From contig NZ_JAFEJA010000001.1 of the NCBI RefSeq assembly GCF_016919245.1, positions 1,984,001-2,048,000 on the forward strand: a DNA stretch of 64,000 nucleotides, given 5' to 3'. Of this stretch, positions 33,975-41,012 are shown piece by piece. A program made the position numbers and the translations under genes. Origin of the DNA: Streptomyces zhihengii (lineage in GTDB: Bacteria > Actinomycetota > Actinomycetes > Streptomycetales > Streptomycetaceae). Position 1 is the first letter of the stretch, and each line of letters starts with the position of its first letter. The notes under the pieces were generated by a model that did no database searches, was not told the origin of the DNA, and saw nothing but the letters and a program-made list of their open reading frames with translations.

Positions 33975-35825
33975 TCAGCGGGCGCCCGGGGCGCCCCGGG
34001 CGCCCAGCAGCGGCGCCGTCCGGTCCAGATACGTCGCCACCCACACCAGCGGCGCGTTCCAGTTCACGGTGTTCTCCTTGGAGCACCACGCCTCGGGAGC
34101 CGTCCCCGGCCCCGCGTAGGACTTCGCGGCCGGGCGCCCCTTCGGCGTCGCCGGGTCGTTGATGTCCTGGTTGTTGGGCCCGCCGGAGAGCCATCCCCGG
34201 GGGTAGGGCGTCCCGGGGAAGCGCCCCCACGCCAGCCGGTCGTGCAGATCGGACTCGGCGTACTCCCCGTAGCCGGTCACGTAGGACAGGCGCATGGCGT
34301 TGGTGCCCATCAGGTAGTCCATGCCCCGGTGGGCCGCCCTGAGGTAGCGCAGGTCGCCGGTGGCCTGGTGCGCGGTGCCGAGCAGCAGCATCCGGTTGGC
34401 GATGAAGGAGTTCGACCCCCACGGGTACGGGGAGCCCCCGGGGATGAGCGCCGGGTACCCCTCGGCGGCCAGCCCGGCGACGACGGAGTCGGCGAACGTC
34501 GTCAGGGCGCCGCGCATCCGCGCGAGGTCCGCGGCCGGCAGGTCGGAGGCGACGGCGAGCAGCGAGAGGGTGCCCGTCGCGGCGACCTCCTGCCAGTCGA
34601 ACTGGCCGACCTCCCCGTAGTGCGGCGAGGAGGTGACCGCCTGGCGGTAGGCGGCCGCCGCGGTGTCCCCGCGTGCGCCGGCCGTGAGGAAGAGCTCGAC
34701 GGCGGCGGCGTAGCGGTCGTCGCTGTTCTTCGTGTCGGGGTAGTCCCCGCCGCCCTCGGCGTCGTTCGCGGTCGCGTAGTCGACGTCGGGCTGTGCCTCG
34801 GCCCGCTGCCACGCCGTGCGGGCGCTCCGCCACAACTCGTCGGCGCGGGCCGGGTCGTGGGGCCGCAGCACCCGGGAGAGCTGGGCGGTGGTGCGGGCGA
34901 CGGCGTAGGTGGCGTTGGTGGAGGGCGGCATCGCCGAGCGGGCCATCGCGTTCTCGGCGCCGACGTCGCGCACGGGGAACGCGCTCCACGCGTGGTTGTG
35001 CACCTTGTGGGAGGCCAGGCCGGTGGGCGGCAGCATGCCGGCCATGAAGCGGGAGCCGTAGGCGACCTCGTCGACGATGTCGGGCCGCCCGTTGCCGCGT
35101 TCGGGCACCGCCAGGCTGCCGTCGCCGTAGGCGGCCGGGTCGCGTTCGAAGAGGTTGAGCAGCGTCCACGCGGAGACGGCGTGGTTGACGGGGTAGATCC
35201 CGAAGTCGCCCGCGTCCGCCCAGGATCCTGCGACGTCCAGGCGGGCGCCGCCGCACCAGTTGTTCCAGCAGGGGACGGAGCTGTCGCCGGGGTGGAGGGC
35301 GGCGTGGGCATGGGCGCCGTTCTGGAGGTACTGCGCCTCCACGGGGGTGCCCATGCGGTGGAAGTAGAAGTACTGCATGCCCTCCTGGCCGAGCCGGGGG
35401 TAGAGCGGCGCCGAGCCGACGGTGAAGGGCACGCTGGTGCCGGCCGACGCCACGGTGAGCCGGTACTCCCCGGCGCGGGTGACCGCGCTGAAGTCGGCCT
35501 GGTGCACCTGGTCGCCCGAGGCGCGGTCCCAGCCGTGGACCCGGGTCGTGCCGGAGGCGACGAGGGCGTTGTCCGCGGTGGCGCGCAGTTCCCAGGCGAG
35601 CGGGGCCGACGCCCCGGTGACCACGGTGGCGATCTTGTCGGCACCGGTCAGATAGCCGATCTGGTTGACCCTGACGGCGCTCGGGTCGGCGGCGGCCGTC
35701 GCGGGGGACGCGCCGGCGACGGGGCTGAGCAGGGCGGCGCTCAGCGCGCCGGCGAGCAGCGCGGCCGTGCGGCGCGCGGACCGCCTGCGCGCCGGGGGCG
35801 GGCCGCCGGTGGGGGTGCGGGGCAT
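33975..35825 (-). CDS. secreted GH9 cellulase
   Basis: Secreted glycoside hydrolase family 9 protein (616 aa). A twin-arginine-like or Sec signal (RRSARRTAALLAGALSAALL...ATAAADP) is followed by an Ig-like cellulase N-domain (VRVNQIGYLTGADKIATVV) and the (alpha/alpha)6 catalytic barrel. Catalytic features are SWADAGDFGIYPVNHA (Asp pair) and the C-terminal SKENTVNWNAPLVW with the proton donor Glu; SYVTGYGE is the usual preceding motif. No cellulose-binding module is visible. It follows the GH5 gene by 48 bp with GGAGG as ribosome site, and shares its CebR-box promoter region. Confidence 0.92.
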   Translation of the reverse strand: MPRTPTGGPPPARRRSARRTAALLAGALSAALLSPVAGASPATAAADPSAVRVNQIGYLTGADKIATVVTGASAPLAWELRATADNALVASGTTRVHGWDRASGDQVHQADFSAVTRAGEYRLTVASAGTSVPFTVGSAPLYPRLGQEGMQYFYFHRMGTPVEAQYLQNGAHAHAALHPGDSSVPCWNNWCGGARLDVAGSWADAGDFGIYPVNHAVSAWTLLNLFERDPAAYGDGSLAVPERGNGRPDIVDEVAYGSRFMAGMLPPTGLASHKVHNHAWSAFPVRDVGAENAMARSAMPPSTNATYAVARTTAQLSRVLRPHDPARADELWRSARTAWQRAEAQPDVDYATANDAEGGGDYPDTKNSDDRYAAAVELFLTAGARGDTAAAAYRQAVTSSPHYGEVGQFDWQEVAATGTLSLLAVASDLPAADLARMRGALTTFADSVVAGLAAEGYPALIPGGSPYPWGSNSFIANRMLLLGTAHQATGDLRYLRAAHRGMDYLMGTNAMRLSYVTGYGEYAESDLHDRLAWGRFPGTPYPRGWLSGGPNNQDINDPATPKGRPAAKSYAGPGTAPEAWCSKENTVNWNAPLVWVATYLDRTAPLLGARGAPGAR

Positions 35826-35873
35826 GGTCGGGCCTCCGGGGTGGGGGGAGAGGGGGAAGCGTGGGCGGGCGGC

Positions 35874-37256
35874 TCAGCGGGCGGTGGGCGCGGCGCCGTA
35901 GTGCTCGCCGAGGCTGATCCCCGTCGTGCTGTTCACACCGCCGAGGGGCACCTCGTGGTCGAGGCCGACGAACTTGTTCCCGGCCTGCCACAACGCCGGC
36001 TTCAGCAGCGCGTACTTGGCCTCGTCCCAGGTCGTCCAGTCGTGGCCGAGGAGGCCGCCGGTGTCTCCGGAGTTGGGGTTGAGGCACCAGAACGTCTGGT
36101 GGATGCGGTTCTCGGCGATGAGGTCGCGCAGCGCCGTCATCCACTTCTGGTTGGGCCCGTTGTCGAGGTGGCCGCCCCATTCGCCGATGAGCAGCGGGGC
36201 GGTGTTCTCCTTGTGCAGGTAGAGCCAGTTGGGGTCCCAGACGTCGCGTTCGAGGGTGGTGCGGTTCCAGTCGCCCTGGAACCAGGGCTGCTGGTGCACG
36301 AGCGGCCCGTAGTCGTGCGGGGAGTAGACGAGCTGGTCCTGGTGCTCCCCGAGGTCGACGGGGTGGTCGCGGACGCCGCGGAGGTTCCCGCCCCACCAGG
36401 TGAAGTGATAGTCGGACGCGGCGGTGGAGTTCCAGCCGGTGCCGTTCCTGGGGTAGATCTCGGTGCCTTCGCAGAGCACCAGCACCTGCGGGTTGATCGC
36501 CAGGATGCGCTTGCCGGCGGTCTCGCAGACGTGCTTGAAGTTGTCCTGGTCGGCGGTGCCGTCCCATTTGGCGCGGGGGCTGGACGACTGGGTGCCGTGC
36601 GGCTCGTTCTTGACGTCCATCGCGACGAGGGTGTCGTTGTCCTTGTAGCGGGCCGTGACCCACTCCCAGGCGGCGTAGAAGTCCTCGGTGGTGACGGCGC
36701 CCTTCCACCACACGGGGTGGATGTGGCCGGAGTTGTCGGCCTCGGCGCTGTGGACGTCGAGCATGACCTTCATGCCGTACTTCTCGGCCAGGGCGAGGAA
36801 GGCGTCGAAGACCTGGAGGGTGTTCCTGTCCTTCAGCTCGGGGTTGGCCCAGGTGTTGACGGCACTGGGGACGGCGGCGCGGCCGTTCTTCCATTCGAGC
36901 AGCAGCTGGGTGGAGACGGGCACCCGGACGATGTTGATGCCGCGTTCGGCCATGGAGCGGGTGACGGTCTCCAGGTTGACCGACCACAGTCCGTGGAAGA
37001 CCCGTTCGCCGGCGTTGAAGCCGAACCAGTTGGCCCCGGTGAGCCACACCTCGTTGCCCTGGGCGTCCACGATCCGGTTGCCCTCGGTGTGCAGCCAGTC
37101 CGTGCCGGCCCGGGCGGGGGCGGCCTCGGGTGCCGCGGACGTCCCGGTCGCGGCGGACGGGGACGCCACCGACAGCGCGACGAGTGCGGCGGTCGCGGTC
37201 AGGGCCGCGGGCACGGCCCGTCCCGGGCCCCGTCCGCGGGTGCTGTGCCACCTCAT
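35874..37256 (-). CDS. secreted GH5 endoglucanase
   Basis: Secreted family 5 cellulase of 460 aa. Signal peptide GRAVPAALTATAALVALSVASPSAA. The catalytic barrel starts GTDWLHTEGNRIVDAQGNEV and contains VAMDVKNEPHG with the acid/base Glu and LLIGEWGGHLDNG with the nucleophile Glu; SPHDYGPLV carries the usual His. No cellulose-binding domain is seen. ATG at 37254-37256 with AAAGGAGAG. It is divergent from bglC, with four CebR-type boxes in the shared gap, two of them close to this gene. Confidence 0.93.
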   Translation of the reverse strand: MRWHSTRGRGPGRAVPAALTATAALVALSVASPSAATGTSAAPEAAPARAGTDWLHTEGNRIVDAQGNEVWLTGANWFGFNAGERVFHGLWSVNLETVTRSMAERGINIVRVPVSTQLLLEWKNGRAAVPSAVNTWANPELKDRNTLQVFDAFLALAEKYGMKVMLDVHSAEADNSGHIHPVWWKGAVTTEDFYAAWEWVTARYKDNDTLVAMDVKNEPHGTQSSSPRAKWDGTADQDNFKHVCETAGKRILAINPQVLVLCEGTEIYPRNGTGWNSTAASDYHFTWWGGNLRGVRDHPVDLGEHQDQLVYSPHDYGPLVHQQPWFQGDWNRTTLERDVWDPNWLYLHKENTAPLLIGEWGGHLDNGPNQKWMTALRDLIAENRIHQTFWCLNPNSGDTGGLLGHDWTTWDEAKYALLKPALWQAGNKFVGLDHEVPLGGVNSTTGISLGEHYGAAPTAR

Positions 37257-37287
37257 GGAACTCTCCTTTCCCCTTGCCTGCGGATTG

Positions 37288-37301
37288 CGGGAGCGCTCCC
37301 A
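37288..37301. promoter_or_regulatory. CebR box 3
   Basis: CGGGAGCGCTCCCA, one mismatch from consensus, 32 bp upstream of the GH5 start codon. Confidence 0.85.
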
Positions 37302-37360
37302 CTCGGCTCGGCCCTCCCACCCTGACGCCGGTCACGGTGCGGCGTCGGACAGGGACGGTG

Positions 37361-37374
37361 CGGGAGCGCTCCCA
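37361..37374. promoter_or_regulatory. CebR box 4
   Basis: CGGGAGCGCTCCCA, one mismatch from consensus, 73 bp centre to centre from box 3, roughly seven helical turns. Confidence 0.85.
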
Positions 37375-37496
37375 GTCAGCATGGCCCGAGCGATCGGGCC
37401 ACGGGTACCCGGACCTGCTGCGCATCCGGGGCGTCACGGAGGTTCTCGACGCCGCCGTTTCGGCGCCGCGACCAATGAAGCGGCTGCGGGGCCGCC

Positions 37497-37502
37497 TGTC
37501 AA
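37497..37502 (-). promoter_or_regulatory. predicted -35 of the GH5/GH9 promoter
   Basis: TTGACA on the minus strand with TTCATT 17 bp downstream as a poor -10. Boxes 3 and 4 lie 120-210 bp downstream, in the leader. Confidence 0.4.
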
Positions 37503-37527
37503 TGGGCGGGACAGAAGCCCATCGGCC

Positions 37528-37533
37528 TTGACA
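37528..37533 (+). promoter_or_regulatory. predicted -35 of the bglC promoter
   Basis: TTGACA with a weak GACGCT 18 bp downstream. The expected start point falls at the edge of CebR box 5 (37560-37573). Confidence 0.45.
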
Positions 37534-37559
37534 ACCGAGACCCTCTCCCGCGACGCTCT

Positions 37560-37573
37560 TGGGAGCGCTCCCA
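37560..37573. promoter_or_regulatory. CebR box 5 (bglC promoter)
   Basis: TGGGAGCGCTCCCA, perfect consensus, about 103 bp upstream of the bglC ATG and overlapping its predicted transcription start. Confidence 0.92.
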
Positions 37574-37634
37574 TTCTGGTTGACGCGTCTCTGGTATTCA
37601 GCCTGCCCCGCGCAGAGACGCCCGGTCGCCGGAG

Positions 37635-37648
37635 CGGGAGCGCTCTCA
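37635..37648. promoter_or_regulatory. CebR box 6 (bglC leader)
   Basis: CGGGAGCGCTCTCA, two mismatches, 27 bp upstream of the bglC start. It is close enough to the ribosome site to act as a roadblock if bound. Confidence 0.65.
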
Positions 37649-37675
37649 GTTTCGGAAAACAACCAGAGGATGACG

Positions 37676-39088
37676 ATGACCGCAGAGAACGGCCCGGCTC
37701 CCACAGCCCTCTCGCAGCCGCCGGACGCCTCGGCCTTCCCGCCCGGCTTCCTGTGGGGCGTCGCCACATCGGCGTACCAGATCGAGGGCGCCGCGGACCG
37801 GGACGGCCGGGGTACGTCGATCTGGGACACGTTCTCACGCACGCCCGGCAAGGTGGTGAACGGCCACACCGGTGACGTGGCCGCCGACCACTACGCGCGC
37901 TACGAGCAGGACGTCGCCCTCATGTCCGAGCTGGGGGTGGGCGGTTACCGCTTCTCCGTGGCCTGGCCGCGCATCCAGCCGGACGGACGCGGACCGGCCG
38001 ACCACCGGGGGCTCGACTTCTACCGGCGTCTCGTGGACAGCCTGATGGAGAACGGCATCGAGCCCGCGATCACCCTCTACCACTGGGACCTCCCCCAGGC
38101 GCTGGAGGACCAGGGCGGCTGGCTGAACCGGGAGACCTCCTACCGGTTCGCCGAGTACGCGCACCTGGTGGCCGACGCCCTCGGCGACCGGGTGAAGATC
38201 TGGGGCACGCTCAACGAGCCCTGGTGCGCGGCCTTCCTCGGCTACGGCAAGGGCATCCACGCCCCGGGCCGCACCGACGCGGCCGGCTCGCTGCGCGCCG
38301 CCCACCACCTGCTCCTCGGCCACGGCCTCTCGGTGCCGGCGATCCGCGCGGCGGCACCCGCCGCGGAGGTGGGCATCACGCTCAACTTCTATCCGGTGGA
38401 GCCGGATTCGGACAGCGCCGCCGACAAGGACGCGGCCCACCGCATCGACCTGCTGCAGAACCGCCTCTTCCTCGACCCGGTGACCGACGGCGCCTATCCG
38501 GCCGACATCCGGGCCCATGTGGAGGGCGTCAGCGGCACGGCGCACATCCACCCGGAGGACGAGAAGGCCATCGGCGCCCCCATCGACTTCCTGGGCGTCA
38601 ACTACTACTCCTCCTACCGGGTCGCCGGCGGCGGTGAGGCGTCCGGACCGAGCGAGTGGCCGGGTGCCGAGGACGTCCGCTTCATCGACCGCGGCCTGCC
38701 GCGCACCGGCATCGGCTGGGAGATCGACGCGGACGGGCTGCGCCGGCAGCTCGTGCGCATCGAGCGCGACCACCCCGGGCTGAAGATGTACATCACGGAG
38801 AACGGCGCGGCGTTCGACGACGCCCCGACCGCCGAGGGCGAGGTGCACGACGCGGACCGCACCGCGTACATCGAGGGGCACCTGCGGGCCACCCGCCAGG
38901 CGATCGAGGAGGGCGCCGACGTCGCCGGCTACTTCCTCTGGTCGCTGCTCGACAACTTCGAGTGGGCCGAGGGGTACGGCATGCGCTTCGGCATCGTGCG
39001 CGTCGACTTCGACACCCAGGTGCGCACACCGAAGCAGAGCGCCCTCTGGTACGGCAACGTGGCACTGAACAACCGCCTGCCGGACTGA
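37676..39088 (+). CDS. bglC: GH1 beta-glucosidase BglC
   Basis: Cytosolic family 1 beta-glucosidase of 470 aa that would split imported cellobiose/cellotriose to glucose. It contains FPPGFLWGVATSAYQIEGA, the acid/base motif TLNEPW (near residue 180) and the nucleophile motif YITENGAAFDD (near 375), plus SLLDNFEWAEGY. No signal peptide. The ATG at 37676-37678 was chosen since AGAGG lies 6 nt upstream; an in-frame ATG at 37670 has no spacing. In other Streptomyces bglC is the last gene after cebEFG; here it is separated from them by the cellulase genes but keeps CebR boxes. Confidence 0.95.
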   Translation: MTAENGPAPTALSQPPDASAFPPGFLWGVATSAYQIEGAADRDGRGTSIWDTFSRTPGKVVNGHTGDVAADHYARYEQDVALMSELGVGGYRFSVAWPRIQPDGRGPADHRGLDFYRRLVDSLMENGIEPAITLYHWDLPQALEDQGGWLNRETSYRFAEYAHLVADALGDRVKIWGTLNEPWCAAFLGYGKGIHAPGRTDAAGSLRAAHHLLLGHGLSVPAIRAAAPAAEVGITLNFYPVEPDSDSAADKDAAHRIDLLQNRLFLDPVTDGAYPADIRAHVEGVSGTAHIHPEDEKAIGAPIDFLGVNYYSSYRVAGGGEASGPSEWPGAEDVRFIDRGLPRTGIGWEIDADGLRRQLVRIERDHPGLKMYITENGAAFDDAPTAEGEVHDADRTAYIEGHLRATRQAIEEGADVAGYFLWSLLDNFEWAEGYGMRFGIVRVDFDTQVRTPKQSALWYGNVALNNRLPD

Positions 39089-39095
39089 TCCCGCA

Positions 39096-39130
39096 CCCGC
39101 GTGCCCCGGCCACGGGGCGGGGCACGCGGG
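39096..39130 (+). terminator. bglC terminator hairpin
   Basis: Perfect 13-bp inverted repeat CCCGCGTGCCCCG (39096-39108) against 39118-39130, 9-nt loop, starting 7 bp after the bglC stop codon. Confidence 0.85.
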
Positions 39131-39179
39131 ACCGCCCGGCCGGCGGCGCGGGCCGGCGGCGGGGCCGGTACATGGGACG

Positions 39180-40031
39180 ATGTCCCCCATGCGCACTTCG
39201 TCCCGGGGCGCCCGTGCGGCCCTGCTCGGCGTCCTCCTGCTCCTGACCGCGGCCTGCACGGCGGACCCCGGCGGCGGGCCGGACGGGCGGAGCGCCGCCG
39301 CCCACGACGAGGTGCGGCCCCCGGCCGCCGGCGCCGCCTTCGACTACCAGCTCGGGGGCGCCTACCCGCCGCCCGACGGCGTCCTGGCCGTGGCCCGCGA
39401 CCGCACGGACGGGCCCGCCGCCGGGCTCTACAACGTCTGCTACGTCAACGCCTTCCAGACCCAGCCCGACGAGGCGGTGGACTGGTGGCGCGAGAACCAC
39501 CCCGATCTGCTGCTCCGCGACGCCGACGGCGAGCCGGTGGTCGACGAGGACTGGGACGAACCGCTTCTCGACATCTCCTCGAAGGAGAAGCGCACCGCGC
39601 TGCTCGGCGTCGTCGGCCCCTGGATCGACGGCTGCGCCGAGGACGGGTACGACGCCGTCGAGCCGGACAACCTGGACTCCTTCACCCGCTCCGAGGGGCT
39701 CCTCACCGCGGACCACGCCATCGCCTTCGCCCGCCTGCTCAGCGACCGCGCCCATGCGAAGGGCCTGGCGATCGCCCAGAAGAACACCGCCGAACTGCTG
39801 CCGGCCCGCGCCCGGACCGGCTTCGACTTCGCCGTGGCCGAGGAGTGCGCGCGCTACGACGAGTGCGGGGACTTCGCGGCGGCGTACGACGGCCGGGTGT
39901 TCGACGTCGAGTACCGGGAGCCCGACTTCACGGCGGGCTGCCGCACCTGGGGCGCGCGGGTGTCCATGACCCTGCGCGACCTCGACGTCCTCCCGGCCGG
40001 CGAGCCGGGGTACGTCCACCGCGTCTGCTGA
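39180..40031 (+). CDS. GH114-like secreted lipoprotein
   Basis: Lipoprotein of 283 aa with lipobox LLLLTAACTAD (Cys near residue 26). The mature part is a TIM-barrel of the endo-alpha-1,4-polygalactosaminidase (GH114/TM1410) type: FDYQLGGAYPPPDGV, LYNVCYVNAFQTQPDEAVDWW, GYDAVEPDNLDSFTRSEGL and LAIAQKNTAEL, where the VEPDN segment would hold a catalytic acid. The family cleaves galactosamine-containing polysaccharides; the true substrate here is unknown. The start is uncertain between ATG 39180 and ATG 39189. It sits between cellulase and amylase genes but has no CebR or MalR box in front. Confidence 0.82.
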   Translation: MSPMRTSSRGARAALLGVLLLLTAACTADPGGGPDGRSAAAHDEVRPPAAGAAFDYQLGGAYPPPDGVLAVARDRTDGPAAGLYNVCYVNAFQTQPDEAVDWWRENHPDLLLRDADGEPVVDEDWDEPLLDISSKEKRTALLGVVGPWIDGCAEDGYDAVEPDNLDSFTRSEGLLTADHAIAFARLLSDRAHAKGLAIAQKNTAELLPARARTGFDFAVAEECARYDECGDFAAAYDGRVFDVEYREPDFTAGCRTWGARVSMTLRDLDVLPAGEPGYVHRVC

Positions 40032-40064
40032 TCCGGTCCGCCCCGGAGGCCGTCCCCCCTCCCC

Positions 40065-40649
40065 TCAGCCCTCCCCTCCGCCGTCGATCAGGTCGAGGAA
40101 CGCGGCCGCGGCCGGGCCGGGGTGCGGGGCCCGGACGAGGTGTTCGGCGCGGGTGGGCGCGTCGGTGCCGGCGACGGCGGCCAGGCTGCCGAGGCGGGCC
40201 GTGCAGGAGGGCGGGAGAAGGGCGACGCCGAGGCCCGTGCCGACGAGCCGGGCCAGGTAATCGGCGCCTGCGACCTCGAAGGCGACCCGGCGGGTGAGGC
40301 CGGCCGCCGCGAACGCGAGGCCGGACCGGGCGCGGCCGGCCGTCCTTGCGGGCAGGTCGATGAACGTCTCCCCGGCCAGGCGTCCGAGGGTGACGCTCTC
40401 CTCCCCGGCCGGCGGACGGTCCGGGGCAACGGCGACGGCGACGAGGCGCTCACGGGTCAGCTCGCGGGAGTTGGCGCCCTTGGGGCTCGCGGTCTCGGGG
40501 ATGCCGAGGAAGGCGATCCCCAGGTCTCCGGCGCGGACGTGGTCGACGAGTTCGCCGCCGGCGCCGATGTGGAGGCTGACGTGCGCCTTGGGGTGGCGCC
40601 GGTGGAAGCGGGCGAGGACGGCGGGGACGTCGACGCGGGTGACAAGCAT
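40065..40649 (-). pseudogene. LysR-type effector domain without DNA-binding part
   Basis: Reads as 194 aa covering only the substrate-binding half of a LysR regulator (VPAVLARFHRRHPKAHVSLHIGAGGELVDHVRAGDLGIAFLGIP ... ending GVALLPPSCTARLG). LysR proteins are near 300 aa with an N-terminal winged helix-turn-helix that would precede this point. The 360 bp upstream carries no such region in any frame that I can see, and the nearest upstream in-frame codons hit a stop. It is most simply a 5'-truncated remnant; a real shortened protein starting at ATG 40647-40649 cannot be excluded. Confidence 0.65.
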
Positions 40650-41012
40650 GTGCTGGACTCATCGATGCCGTCGGCCCGAGAGCGGGATCGTCCGCACCGC
40701 CCGCGCCGTCCCCCGAGGGGACGGGCCGGCGCCGGCCCCGCCGGCCCGCACGCCGACCGCCCCGGCGGGCGCCGCCCGGTGCGCACGGAACCTCCGCCCG
40801 TCCAAAGGCTTTACGCGCCCGCCGCGCGGCGGTAACTTCCTTCCCGCCGCAACGAATTGCTGCAACTTTCCGACCGGATTTTCCATCCGTTCGCTCGAGC
40901 CCCGAGGCGCGTCAGGGCTCCGGGCGGAGTCCGGGCGGGACGGTCCGCTGCCGTCCCGCTCCGCCGACATGCCGCGGCCCACCCAGCCGCGGCCCCTCCC
41001 CCTGGAGACACC
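40650..41012. other. gap upstream of the second amylase
   Basis: This 363-bp gap holds a GC-rich region next to the LysR remnant and then the amylase promoter region with the MalR-like site at 40849-40860. No gene is seen. Confidence 0.6.
40849..40860. promoter_or_regulatory. MalR-like operator upstream of the second amylase
   Basis: GCAACGAATTGC followed by TGCAAC, matching the GCAA-N4-TTGC pattern of the sites at 13235 and 19682. It lies about 153 bp upstream of the start codon. Confidence 0.55.

Larger units (their letters stand above)
37257..37675. other. GH5-bglC divergent regulatory gap
   Basis: This 419-bp gap contains four CebR-type boxes (37288, 37361, 37560, 37635) and two outward TTGACA elements (37497-37502 minus, 37528-37533 plus). 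No gene is seen inside. Confidence 0.85.

Noticed and set aside
33637..37869. 1410-aa minus-strand frame across both cellulase genes
   Set aside because: It is out of frame with the recognisable GH5 and GH9 domains and is Arg/Pro/Gly-rich.
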